A DNA stretch of 43,035 bases from DATMNR01 sp963702765 (GCA_963702765.1 CAVPEB010000074.1:1-43035); one strand, 5' to 3'. Positions 34,784 to 42,926 are shown, numbered from the stretch's first letter. Notes: generated from the sequence alone by a model not told the origin. A program made the numbers and translations.

Positions 34784-35923
34784 TTGGCTGTTTTGCTTTG
34801 GACGTCAGGAGCAGCCAACGCCTCGGCAGCCTCCAGTGACTGGAGCGTTGTCCCCAGCATCAATCCCAGTACAAGAAACAATCCCCTGAATGCTGTTGCA
34901 GCGCTCTCTCCCACCAATGTCTGGGCGGTTGGGTTTGCAGGCGACTTCCCTCTAATCGAACACTGGAATGGCTCCTCGTGGAAAGTCGTAGCAAACCCCG
35001 GCCCTTCTGGAGGTTCCTTGAACGGCATATTTGCGGTCAGCAAGAATGATATCTGGGCGGTAGGATCGGTCTTTAGCTATAGCAGCCCCAGGCAGACACT
35101 AATTGAACATTGGAATGGGAATGCGTGGAAAGTAATTCCCAGTCCGGCAGTCGGTACATTGAATGCAGTCACCGCTGCCGCACCCAACGAGGTTTGGGCG
35201 GTAGGATTTAATCAAAATGCCGCCACCAATATGAGCCAAGTAGTGATTGAGCATTGGGAGGGTAAGGGATGGAAGATTGTTCCTGGGGCCAATCCTGGAA
35301 CAGGCGATAATATCCTCAACGGTGTAACTGCTATCACAGTCCACGATGTCTGGGCCGTAGGGCTATCTACCACCGCTGTTCCAAGAAGTGGCGTTAGCCC
35401 TCGAACTGTTCCAAATCCCACTTATCAGACACTGGTTGAACAGTGGAATGGGACAAAATGGCAAGCTGTGGCAAGTCCGAACCCTGCTTCAGCAACGAAT
35501 TGGCTCAGAGCAGTCGCTGCAGTTTCTTCCAATAATGTCTGGGCTGTGGGCCAGCAAGCTCCCCATGGTGAAATGCCAGAACAGACATTGATTGAACATT
35601 GGAATGGAAAGGTATGGAGCGTAGTCCCCAGTCCCAACGTTGGCACTGCGGGTGGGAACTTGATAGGATTAGTAGTGGTCAATAAGGATAATATCTGGGC
35701 AGTCGGGGTCTCCTCCGCTGGCTTCACGAGTTTTGCGTGGAGAACGTTAATCGAACATTGGAATGGCAGGTCATGGAAAATAGATCCCAGTCCCAACGTT
35801 GGAACAAGTGGCAGTATTCTGTATGGTGTAGCATGTATTCCACATACCGAGAAACTTTGGGCAGTAGGAGCCTATAATACCACATCAGCGTTCCTACGGA
35901 CACTGACTTTGTATAGTGATTAA
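34784..35923 (+). CDS. Secreted seven-repeat beta-propeller-like protein, TGA at codon 3 of the natural start
   Basis: The mature part has seven WAVG motifs (NVWAVG, DIWAVG, EVWAVG, DVWAVG, NVWAVG, NIWAVG, KLWAVG) about 50-65 residues apart, each followed by an (L)IEHWNG..WK segment, which fits a seven-bladed propeller. The only usable in-frame start after the last stop is TTG 34784, which gives a signal peptide lacking its basic part. In the same frame, ATG 34736 with a good GAGAGGA site reads ATG AAT TGA CGA AAA, then KTYRLLWIIIPLLAVLLW and an AxA-type cleavage region: a textbook signal peptide broken by TGA at 34742-34744. A CGA-to-TGA change would explain it. Secreted; ligand unknown. Confidence 0.75.
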   Translation: MAVLLWTSGAANASAASSDWSVVPSINPSTRNNPLNAVAALSPTNVWAVGFAGDFPLIEHWNGSSWKVVANPGPSGGSLNGIFAVSKNDIWAVGSVFSYSSPRQTLIEHWNGNAWKVIPSPAVGTLNAVTAAAPNEVWAVGFNQNAATNMSQVVIEHWEGKGWKIVPGANPGTGDNILNGVTAITVHDVWAVGLSTTAVPRSGVSPRTVPNPTYQTLVEQWNGTKWQAVASPNPASATNWLRAVAAVSSNNVWAVGQQAPHGEMPEQTLIEHWNGKVWSVVPSPNVGTAGGNLIGLVVVNKDNIWAVGVSSAGFTSFAWRTLIEHWNGRSWKIDPSPNVGTSGSILYGVACIPHTEKLWAVGAYNTTSAFLRTLTLYSD

Positions 35924-35950
35924 CGCATAGTTGCGACGCAAGGAGCGAGG

Positions 35951-36008
35951 GTGAACAAGTTGAAACGATGTGGTCGCTCAGGCGACCACATCGTTTCAAC
36001 TTGTTCAC
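35951..36008. terminator. Perfect 27-bp hairpin between convergent genes
   Basis: The arm 35951-35977 (gtgaacaagttgaaacgatg...) and 35982-36008 are exact reverse complements around a four-base loop (tcag). It lies between the propeller gene (+) and DinB gene (-), so it may stop transcription from both sides, but no U-tract follows either arm. Confidence 0.6.
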
Positions 36009-36038
36009 TCATGGGGAGGAGTAAGCATACTTATACAT

Positions 36039-36527
36039 TTACCCCAGGTCGACTGCTGCCAGGCCATGTGCGCCGAGAATTGAGGATAGTTCGCCTCCAT
36101 GATGAATGTCGTGCTCGAGCACGTGCCAGATAATATACTGTCGCGAACGTGCCACAGTCCCTTCACCATGTGGAGGGAAGATCTGCTCAAGATCGGCGGG
36201 AGTCCAGCGAGCAAGCGCATCCTGGATCATTTGCCAGGTTCTCTCAAGCCCGGTTACCAGTTCTGCCGCAGGACGCAATAGCTCCTCATTTTGATCCCAT
36301 AATTCGAGTGGAGCAAGATCAGCACTACCCTCACCCATCCGCGTGTGGAACCACCAGACGCGGGTAGAAACAATATGAGCGACCAGCATGCCAACTGACC
36401 AGTTTTGAGGAGAACTGCGCAAAGCAAGCTGCTCTAATGTAAGTGGCGCTATGGCCTCGACAAGACGCTGCTGATAGGCATCCCAACCTTTGTAGAAAGG
36501 GACCAATGAAAGATGATATTCTATCAT
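36039..36527 (-). CDS. DinB-family protein
   Basis: 162 residues of the DinB/YfiT four-helix-bundle superfamily. The metal-binding histidines are in MLVAHIVSTRVWW and in HVLEHDIHHGGELS near the C-terminus. Relatives are metal-dependent thiol S-transferases or of unknown role. GAGGAG precedes the ATG by about 9 bases. It converges with the propeller gene across the perfect hairpin. Complete. Confidence 0.85.
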   Translation of the reverse strand: MIEYHLSLVPFYKGWDAYQQRLVEAIAPLTLEQLALRSSPQNWSVGMLVAHIVSTRVWWFHTRMGEGSADLAPLELWDQNEELLRPAAELVTGLERTWQMIQDALARWTPADLEQIFPPHGEGTVARSRQYIIWHVLEHDIHHGGELSSILGAHGLAAVDLG

Positions 36528-36601
36528 GATATGTACTCCTCGTTCTTGCTGTTTTCTTCTTCATGTAGATGCACGTCGAACTTGATATGTATCTGACGAC
36601 C

Positions 36602-37075
36602 CTATACTTTCTTCGGAGAAACAACCCTGAAGACTGGAAAATCCGCGGCCACCTTTTCGAAATCCTCCAAAGGTGCATTCTTATCCACGGGTATATGGGG
36701 TCGTGCTCCCGGTGCTTTCTGCAGGTAAGCCTTCAAGATAGGAGCGCGCTGGTCTGTGGGAACCTCTTCGAGTTTGATCTCCTCACGGCTACCACTGCGG
36801 AGCGCTGCTTTTCCACCAGCAGCACGTACATTCTTAACCCAGTTCACATTCTCTCCAAGCATCGACACCAGGTACCTCTGCTTATCGACGACGGCCACCA
36901 CCATTGGCTGAGAGATCGTCCGACCGGACGTTCTTCCGGTTGTTTCTAATGTCACCATGATATTGGATGTGACACCCATCGAGGCAATAGCAACTCCCAT
37001 TCTATTCATCACCCTTGCTATCCAATTTGGTCGCCCTCCGCGGTACATCCATCGAGTGAAGTCGCCTTTTGTCAT
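36602..37075 (-). CDS. F420-dependent DUF385/Ddn-like protein
   Basis: 157 residues from ATG 37075 (GAGGAG 10 bases upstream; the frame opens earlier, inside the TetR gene). Family marks are IMVTLETTGRTSGRTISQPM, RYLVSMLGENVNWVKNVRAAGG and a C-terminal FPVFRV. It begins one base after the TetR stop, so the two are surely one operon. The F420H2-dependent substrate is unknown. The TetR partner suggests induction by the compound it handles. Confidence 0.85.
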   Translation of the reverse strand: MTKGDFTRWMYRGGRPNWIARVMNRMGVAIASMGVTSNIMVTLETTGRTSGRTISQPMVVAVVDKQRYLVSMLGENVNWVKNVRAAGGKAALRSGSREEIKLEEVPTDQRAPILKAYLQKAPGARPHIPVDKNAPLEDFEKVAADFPVFRVVSPKKV

Positions 37076-37076
37076 C

Positions 37077-37772
37077 TCAGTCTTCTCCTCTTGCCAGAAG
37101 ACTTTCCAGCCCGTTTCGCAGTAGCTCAACACCAAAGCGAAAACGCTCATCTCCATCAAAATTTGTCAGATAGTTTGCGAGAACGACTAAACTGGGATAC
37201 TCGTTTGGGGGCAGTGATTCAACCCAATATTGAACGGCGGCGGATTGATTTTCAGAAGCATCTTCTGTCTCTAAATTCGCAAACCGCGTTTCCTCCAAAA
37301 CACTCATGATGACGAAGTCATTCATCAACATCCCTGCATAAGCTGCATCCTTTTGACTGAACCCTGCATCGAGCAGTGTTCTGAGCCCTAGTTCAGTCAA
37401 CCGCAATCGCTCAGGTCCCGAAGGTCCTCCGCTACTGGCTAGAACCTGCGCGGCATCGCGATGCGCTAAGAGAACCTGCCGATATTCTATGGCCATTGCT
37501 TCCAACTGATTCTGCCAGGGTAGTGTCCGGTCTGGCTCACGCATTGGCGCGCAGATTTCTTCGGCTAGAAGACTCAACAAATCTTGTTTGTTGCGTACAT
37601 GCCAGTATAAAGAAGCCGCCTGAACGCCAAGTTTTTTCGCCAGGTTGCGCATCGTAAGACCATCAAAACCAACCTCATCCAAAAGGGCAAGCGCTGCCTG
37701 GACAATCTGACTTTGGTCGAGTGCAGGCTCGTGGGGTTTCGTATCGGAAACTTTAAACGGTCTAATTTTCAT
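37077..37772 (-). CDS. TetR-family transcriptional regulator (TetR_C-type)
   Basis: 231 residues from ATG 37772 (the frame opens at GTG 37790). The N-terminal helix-turn-helix reads IVQAALALLDEVGFDGLTMRNLAKKLGVQAASLYWHVRNK, and the C-terminal ligand domain resembles that of tetracycline repressors (TetR_C_1). Co-transcribed with the F420 oxidoreductase (one-base gap) and divergent from a methyltransferase gene. Two CTAAC-N3-GTTAG palindromes in the shared intergenic region are the best candidate operators. Confidence 0.88.
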   Translation of the reverse strand: MKIRPFKVSDTKPHEPALDQSQIVQAALALLDEVGFDGLTMRNLAKKLGVQAASLYWHVRNKQDLLSLLAEEICAPMREPDRTLPWQNQLEAMAIEYRQVLLAHRDAAQVLASSGGPSGPERLRLTELGLRTLLDAGFSQKDAAYAGMLMNDFVIMSVLEETRFANLETEDASENQSAAVQYWVESLPPNEYPSLVVLANYLTNFDGDERFRFGVELLRNGLESLLARGED

Positions 37773-37998
37773 CAGCGTATTCTTTCTCACAGGCAGTCAT
37801 CTGCCAGCAAGTATACCTCTTTCCACAATTCACATGGATATTACCCATTGCATTCACTCGAAATTGGGTGCCAGATGCTCCTTAGAGGGCGAATGGCCCT
37901 TTGCCGAGTGCGGGAGGGTGTCCCTGCGCTGTCTTATTTACCTTGTCGGACCGTTAGGCACCGCGAATAGGCTTGAGTGAATCACATGGCATTACCTA

Positions 37999-38028
37999 TT
38001 GACAGTATAGCACGAAATATGTTACTCT
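37999..38028 (+). promoter_or_regulatory. Promoter of the methyltransferase gene
   Basis: Perfect -35 TTGACA (37999-38004). The -10 is weak: TTACTC at 17 or TACTCT at 18 bases spacing. The first palindromic operator overlaps the -10. Confidence 0.55.
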
Positions 38029-38061
38029 AACAACGTTAGTTTGTATCTAACAGAGTTAGAT
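38027..38061. promoter_or_regulatory. Twin TetR-type operators
   Basis: ctaac-aac-gttag (38027-38039) and atctaac-aga-gttagat (38045-38061) share the palindrome CTAAC-N3-GTTAG. Their centres are 20 bp apart, two helical turns, so bound dimers would sit on the same face. Located beside a promoter and facing the TetR gene. Confidence 0.65.
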
Positions 38062-38101
38062 TAAGGAAAACGTCTGCATTATTCATGAAGGAGCATGCAA
38101 C

Positions 38102-38782
38102 ATGACTACCACCGTTACAAAAGGCTATAAGGGCCTGGGCATGAATGGTTATATAGCGACCTGGTATGCGAAAAATACGCAGAAGAACATGGAGGCCTAT
38201 CGCCGATCAGCTCAACTGGTTGCTGACAAAGTTTCAGAAGGAGCAACAATTCTTGAACTTGCCCCTGGCCCAGGCTATCTCTCAATAGAGCTTGCCAAAA
38301 TGGGTAACTATCACATCGTCGGACTAGATATCAGCCCAACATTTGTCGAAATTGCACAGGCGAAAGCCAGAGAAGCCGCTGTAGATATAGATTTTCGCCA
38401 GGGCAACGCATCACATATGCCCCTGGCTGATGACCTTTTTGATTTTCTTGTATGTAGCGCAGCTTTTAAGAATTTTTCTGAACCAGTACAAGCCATAAAT
38501 GAAATGTTCAGGGTTTTGAAGCCTGGTGGCAAAGCCCTGATCATCGATTTACGGCCTGATGCTTCTATCGAAGAAATCGAGACACACATCAGAAAAGACA
38601 TGGCATTGACCGGTATCAATTTCCTGTTAACAAAATGGGCTTTTCAGTCCATGCTCCTGAAACGTGCGTACCCAAAGGTCAAGATCAGCCAGTTTGCTTC
38701 CCAAAGCAAGTTCACGACCTGTACGATTGAAGAAGATGGTATCGGCATGTACATATACTTTGAAAAGCAAAAGATTGATTGA
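38102..38782 (+). CDS. Class I SAM-dependent methyltransferase
   Basis: 226 residues. Motif I is ILELAPGPGYLSIELAK, followed by the acidic HIVGLDIS, a RQGNASHMPLADDLFD segment and MFRVLKPGGKALIID, all typical of UbiE/Methyltransf_11 enzymes that use S-adenosylmethionine. Substrate unknown. AAGGAG lies 8 bases before the ATG. Its promoter overlaps twin palindromes, so the divergent TetR protein probably represses it. Confidence 0.88.
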   Translation: MTTTVTKGYKGLGMNGYIATWYAKNTQKNMEAYRRSAQLVADKVSEGATILELAPGPGYLSIELAKMGNYHIVGLDISPTFVEIAQAKAREAAVDIDFRQGNASHMPLADDLFDFLVCSAAFKNFSEPVQAINEMFRVLKPGGKALIIDLRPDASIEEIETHIRKDMALTGINFLLTKWAFQSMLLKRAYPKVKISQFASQSKFTTCTIEEDGIGMYIYFEKQKID

Positions 38783-38816
38783 TAGGGAGATTACCCTTTC
38801 TCGCCGCTTGTACAGC

Positions 38817-38839
38817 AGGGCACCCGCGAGGGGTGTCCT
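38817..38839. terminator. Stem-loop between convergent genes
   Basis: agggcaccc (38817-38825) pairs with gggtgtcct (38831-38839), one G-U pair, then gttt on the + strand. Fits a terminator for the methyltransferase gene; it also resembles part of the intergenic repeat family. Confidence 0.55.
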
Positions 38840-38841
38840 GT

Positions 38842-39435
38842 TTACAGCCTCTCCCCAGCTTTCAGCTTTGCTATCCACTCTGAGGCCTGGATGACTTCAG
38901 CCTGTCGTGGAAAGACTTTGGACAGAAGAACGCGATGGACTTCTTCATCACCATCAACACAGCAATCGGCTAAGACGGTTAACTGATAATCCTTATCAGC
39001 CGCTTCCCGCAGTGTAGATAGTACGACTCCGCTGGTTGCTATGCCACAGAGTACCAGGTGCGAAATACCCTGCGCTCGCAATACAACCTCTAAATCACTT
39101 CCACGAAACGCGCTGACACGACGTTTCGTGACAACAATATCCGTTGGCAGCGGGGCGATGGCAGGAGGAATCTCTGGTGTAATCATAGGTGCTGACGAGG
39201 AAGATTGCTGCTGCTTGATGACAGAGAATGATTTATTCCTCGGGCTTATCTCGGGGTAACCCGGACGAAAAGCCACTACCACATAAATAACGGGAATCGA
39301 TGCGGCACGAGCGGCATTAATAGTTGTGCTTGTTAGCGTGAGGAGGTCACCGGTTTGTGCAAACCGCTTGACAATTCCTACCTGCATATCCATCACTAAA
39401 AGAGCTGTGTGCGAATGAATCTGTGTATCAGACAC
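38842..39435 (-). CDS. Isochorismatase-family cysteine hydrolase
   Basis: 197 residues from GTG 39435, chosen because AGAAAGGA lies 8 bases upstream and the sequence before it is not family-like (the frame opens at 39492). The catalytic triad is Asp in LLVMDMQ, Lys in IVVTKRRVSAF, and Cys in LVLCGIATSGVV. Family members hydrolyse isochorismate, nicotinamide or other small amides; substrate here is not clear. Convergent with the methyltransferase. Confidence 0.87.
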   Translation of the reverse strand: MSDTQIHSHTALLVMDMQVGIVKRFAQTGDLLTLTSTTINAARAASIPVIYVVVAFRPGYPEISPRNKSFSVIKQQQSSSSAPMITPEIPPAIAPLPTDIVVTKRRVSAFRGSDLEVVLRAQGISHLVLCGIATSGVVLSTLREAADKDYQLTVLADCCVDGDEEVHRVLLSKVFPRQAEVIQASEWIAKLKAGERL

Positions 39436-39549
39436 TGATTTTTCCTTTCTGTTACGATCCAATATGTATCGTATATCATACCAACTATTCAATCATCATG
39501 GCGGCATTTCCGGCTGGAATGATTCTTGCCTCCCATGTGTTTATTATAT

Positions 39550-39579
39550 TGGACAGCAAAAACTCTCTATGGTATACTA
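39550..39579 (+). promoter_or_regulatory. Promoter of the small zinc-ribbon gene
   Basis: TTGGAC (39550-39555), 18-base spacer, TATACT (39574-39579), about 108 bases before the ATG. Confidence 0.55.
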
Positions 39580-39686
39580 CTATCCAACACAACATATATG
39601 CCTGATATGGCATAGGTATTGGATCGTAAACAAACCAGGAACATAATCAAACGGACAGAAGATAGGCGAAAGGGGTTCTAGAATCA

Positions 39687-39875
39687 ATGCCAAAGAAGGG
39701 TGAACTTTCAAAAACAGCGCGTGCCTCACTGGCTAACCGCGAAGATATTAACCACATGACCAGCCGCATCTGCGCAAAGTGCGGTGAAGCAATCATGCTC
39801 AAAGAACTCCAACCCGTGAAAGTGGTTGGTAAAGGGATGGTATTCTACCACAAGTCCCATTACAGCATGCAGTAA
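39687..39875 (+). CDS. Small zinc-ribbon-like protein, 62 residues
   Basis: A basic 62-residue protein with one CxxC (ICAKCGEA) and a C-terminal YHKSHY segment that could supply His ligands. Hypothetical, no known family. A good gaaagggg ribosome binding site, a promoter at 39550 and a strong terminator at 39898 support a monocistronic gene. Confidence 0.75.
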   Translation: MPKKGELSKTARASLANREDINHMTSRICAKCGEAIMLKELQPVKVVGKGMVFYHKSHYSMQ

Positions 39876-39897
39876 TTCAATACATTCCGATAATCAA

Positions 39898-39943
39898 AAG
39901 AGCCACCGATCACATAACAGCGGTGGCTCTTGTATTATTTTTT
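39898..39943 (+). terminator. Rho-independent terminator
   Basis: aagagccaccg (39898-39908) and cggtggctctt (39921-39931) form an 11-bp perfect stem with a 12-base loop, followed by a T-rich tract ending ttttttt. Ends the small zinc-ribbon gene. Confidence 0.85.
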
Positions 39944-39964
39944 TGAGAGATCCATTTACTCCTG

Positions 39965-40609
39965 TTACTCCTGATCTTGAATTAACAACTGTAGCTTCCT
40001 TTTAAAAACCTTCTCGAAAAGATCAGCTTTCTCATAAGCATGTTCCAGTTCATCGTCAAGATCAGCTAGTGGACGTACCCATAAAGAAACAGTCCAGGTA
40101 TGTTCATCACACAGAGCTTCATCAGCGGCCAGGCGCTGCACGCGTCCATCATGGCTCCAGTCAAGGGCATCAGCAATGCGTACCAGGGCAGCCAGCGCCG
40201 AAACACGCTTGCGGGCAGAACGGCTCAATACTGCAAATTCCTCGTGGGATACACTTGGTAGGGCTCGTCGGTGATAGCGGGCAATACAGGCTATCTCATG
40301 ACGCTCTTCTTCGCTAAAATCCGGCAACTCAGTTTCTTTAATGAGCCGGTACGAGTGTTTATGGTGGCGGCGTGCTTCGATCATCATACCCGTGTTGTGT
40401 AGAAACGCAGCGCGCTCAAGCAAGCGTAATGCTCTTTCGTCAAGTTCGTGCAAAGGCTGTGTTGCTTCAAATAGTTGTACAGATAGTCGTTCTACCTGGC
40501 GGGCATGAGGCCAGTCTTCTACCAGTAATCCCCCGCTTAAACGCAGTTCTTCAGGAGTAGGCTCTGGTTGCTGCCACCAATCCAATTCTTCGACTGGAGA
40601 TGATTTCAT
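39965..40609 (-). CDS. HD-domain protein of the Ppx/GppA C-terminal type
   Basis: 214 residues from ATG 40609 (AGGTAGG upstream; the frame opens at 40708, overlapping the CHAD gene). An HD-like helical domain: HARQVERLSVQLFEA, LLERAAFLHNTGMMIEARRHHKHSYRLI, IARYHRRALP and LVRIADALDWSH. This matches the C-terminal domain that in many exopolyphosphatase/pppGpp phosphatases is fused to the ASKHA part. The HD pair is HN here, so the metal site is degenerate. Third gene of a minus-strand operon after Ppx/GppA-CHAD and CHAD; probably works with them in polyphosphate or (p)ppGpp turnover. Confidence 0.8.
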   Translation of the reverse strand: MKSSPVEELDWWQQPEPTPEELRLSGGLLVEDWPHARQVERLSVQLFEATQPLHELDERALRLLERAAFLHNTGMMIEARRHHKHSYRLIKETELPDFSEEERHEIACIARYHRRALPSVSHEEFAVLSRSARKRVSALAALVRIADALDWSHDGRVQRLAADEALCDEHTWTVSLWVRPLADLDDELEHAYEKADLFEKVFKRKLQLLIQDQE

Positions 40610-40647
40610 CTCATTACCTACCTTTGCTCTTGATGCTTCCTGGGCAT

Positions 40648-41229
40648 CTACGACTCCAATAGTTCTAAAACCTGGCGCTTGAAATCTTGCGCCTGTAATC
40701 CAAACCAATGCTGGCGAAATGCCTCGTATTGCTTTGTGCGCAACTGCTCCTGGCTTTGCAAAAAATGCTCCAATCCATACCGTTCTTCAACCGTAGGCGC
40801 AGCCCTTGGATCCAACAGATCAGTGATCAATTCAGCCGACACAAGCGATTTCTCATGCGCATGCTGATTGTTTCCGTTAAGATGTGTAGCCTCGGGCATT
40901 GTTGCGGTATCATGGCTACTCAGGCAAAGCCGCAACAATGCGATCATCACGTCACTATCATGAAAATCACCAAGTTCTTCTTGAAGTTGGACTAACTCTT
41001 TAAGAACAGCTTTTGACGCTACAGGTAACACATCTTCAAATACTTCAAACGTATAACGAAGTCGCTTGGCTGCAATACGCATGTTGTGTAGCTGTACTAT
41101 ATTGTACGGGTTATCGACAAAACTTTCCCAGCTATATAAGTCCTCAAGCCGCACTTTGGCGATCATCCGTGCATTTTTCCCTGTCGGATCCTGAGGATTA
41201 AGCCCCGTAATCGGCCTAGCTTTTGCCAT
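40648..41229 (-). CDS. CHAD domain protein (C-terminal half of a CHAD domain)
   Basis: 193 residues from ATG 41229, which overlaps the end of the upstream gene by 14 bases; GGGGTGG lies close upstream. The key segment, VQLHNMRIAAKRLRYTFEVFEDVL then LVQLQEELGDFHDSDV, is the second of the two helical repeats of a CHAD domain, a polyphosphate-binding fold with a basic cavity. The first repeat is at the end of the upstream protein. A mid-region of about 60 residues separates the last helices. Translational coupling with the upstream gene is likely. Confidence 0.82.
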   Translation of the reverse strand: MAKARPITGLNPQDPTGKNARMIAKVRLEDLYSWESFVDNPYNIVQLHNMRIAAKRLRYTFEVFEDVLPVASKAVLKELVQLQEELGDFHDSDVMIALLRLCLSSHDTATMPEATHLNGNNQHAHEKSLVSAELITDLLDPRAAPTVEERYGLEHFLQSQEQLRTKQYEAFRQHWFGLQAQDFKRQVLELLES

Positions 41230-42700
41230 GCGACACCACCCCTTCCTGAATACACGACTCAACCTGTTTCCTAAGTTCGTCTTCATCCAGGTCTTGGAGA
41301 AATGATTCCAATTCTACCTGCTTCTGCTCGCGAAATGTTTGTAGACGCTCAATGATCCATTCAACTCCAGCCTTATCTTCGCTTTTCACCTGCTCGAGTT
41401 GTGCGTGCAAATTGATGAGCATGACGTCTGTATCACGCGCTGCGCCTAACGCATCGGCAATCTGCGTCACCTGGCGATAGATTTTTTTAAAACTTTTGGG
41501 GTCGCAAATTGATTGATAGGCGTCAAGTGTGGCTCTCAGACGACGGATAGCAACACGCATTTTATGCACTGCTTCCACATCCTCATGTTTCAGAACTTCT
41601 TGAGGCCACTCAAGCATGGTCTGCGTGCGTTCCTGTAACAATCGTCGCCCTGATTGAGCGAATGGTTCCCCTTCTGGAGTATAAGCACTATACTCATTTA
41701 ACTTTCCATTAGATGGCTGCATATGATTGAGAGCCTCAGCGCTCTGACTCACGATCTCCAACCACCGCTCCCTATAGCGTTCATAGGCAAGTAAAACTCC
41801 CTCTCGAATGCCATGCGAGCTAACATGAATTTCGTTAATACGTAGCCGTGTCATCACGGTCTGAATAATTAATGCTCCCGCTAATAAGATGCGCGCTCGT
41901 GCAAGTGGTTGCTCGAAACGTTGTGCAATCTCTTCTGCTGGGAGAGAAACCAGCAAGCCCTGACACCGTATCAAGTCTTGCAGTGTAATGTGAGTATGGT
42001 TCACATCCAAATTGAACGCATTACGTGCGAGAAAGAGGATCGAATTTGCGCTCCCTCCTGTCACTATGAGTACAGGGGGGGTATGCTTCAATTGCAAGCC
42101 TCGAAAGTATGTCTGCAAAAAGGTTTCCGCGACAGTGACATCATCATAGGTAGGAGGATTCGCAGAAAGATAGCGGTCATGCAGCCAGCCAGATCCAATA
42201 GGTAGTGAAGTCCTCCAGGTGATATGCATATTCCTTGCAGTCACCAGTTCCATGCTTCCCCCGCCTAAATCCATCACCCCTATTTGCGTTGGGGGGTTAG
42301 GCTCTTTATACACCTCGTACGTCGAGCCAAAAAAAGTGAGCGCTGCTTCGGCCGTTCCACTGATCAGATTCACAGTCAGTTTCGTCTTGCTATACACTTG
42401 TTCCAGAAAAGCATCACTATTAGTTGCCTGGCGTATTGCTTCAGTCGCCACAACAAGGATAGGGTTTGCCTTATGTTTCCTTGCCAGCGCTTTGTAGCGT
42501 TTGAGTGTAGCGATTGCTGCTTTGGCCTTCTCCTCTGAGATTTCACCAGTTGCAGTGACACTTTCGCCAATACGCACCAGTTCCTGCTGATCTTCTACTA
42601 TTTCCAGGTCATGCGGTGTACAGCGAGCAACGACGAGATGGATAGTATTGCTGCCAATATCGATGGCGGCCCGCATGGGTGGTAGAGACTGTATTTGCAT
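41216..42700 (-). CDS. Ppx/GppA phosphatase fused to the N-terminal half of a CHAD domain
   Basis: 494 residues. Residues 1-310 are an exopolyphosphatase/pppGpp-phosphatase ASKHA domain: AAIDIGSNTIHLVVA, the ATEAIRQATN loop, VMDLGGGSMELV, TGGSAN and SSHGIREGVL. A linker is followed at about 370-494 by the first half of a CHAD domain (VEAVHKMRVAIRRLRATLDAYQSI and LGAARDTDVMLINLH). The protein ends before the second CHAD repeat, which is encoded in the next, overlapping gene in a different frame. It hydrolyses polyphosphate or pppGpp; the CHAD region should help hold polyphosphate. GAGGAG lies 14 bases upstream of the ATG. Confidence 0.87.
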   Translation of the reverse strand: MQIQSLPPMRAAIDIGSNTIHLVVARCTPHDLEIVEDQQELVRIGESVTATGEISEEKAKAAIATLKRYKALARKHKANPILVVATEAIRQATNSDAFLEQVYSKTKLTVNLISGTAEAALTFFGSTYEVYKEPNPPTQIGVMDLGGGSMELVTARNMHITWRTSLPIGSGWLHDRYLSANPPTYDDVTVAETFLQTYFRGLQLKHTPPVLIVTGGSANSILFLARNAFNLDVNHTHITLQDLIRCQGLLVSLPAEEIAQRFEQPLARARILLAGALIIQTVMTRLRINEIHVSSHGIREGVLLAYERYRERWLEIVSQSAEALNHMQPSNGKLNEYSAYTPEGEPFAQSGRRLLQERTQTMLEWPQEVLKHEDVEAVHKMRVAIRRLRATLDAYQSICDPKSFKKIYRQVTQIADALGAARDTDVMLINLHAQLEQVKSEDKAGVEWIIERLQTFREQKQVELESFLQDLDEDELRKQVESCIQEGVVSHGKS

Positions 42701-42888
42701 AGTAACTACCCGGCTCCTCTTTCAAATATCACAAAAACAGGTCCAAAACGTGCTCAAACACCTGCTACAATCCTTACACTTACTTCAGTGCTTCGAGCAA
42801 AAAAAGACCCGGACTCAAAAATACTCAGGAAGTCACAGTAATTATATCACGCATCTGAACAATTATGTAGAACCGTGTCAGAAAAATA

Positions 42889-42917
42889 TTGACACACCGC
42901 AAAAGATACAGTATCAT
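42889..42917 (+). promoter_or_regulatory. Strong promoter of the tRNA gene
   Basis: TTGACA (42889-42894), 17-base spacer, TATCAT (42912-42917), ending nine bases before the mature tRNA. Confidence 0.8.
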
Positions 42918-42926
42918 AGGCCACGA

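Larger units (their letters stand above)
37773..38101. other. Divergent intergenic region: repeat-family member plus regulated promoter
   Basis: Bases about 37886-37970 hold a member of the intergenic repeat family (ggccctttgccgagtgcggg, then ttgtcggaccgttaggcacc). A promoter and two operators lie at 37999-38061. No gene. Confidence 0.6.
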
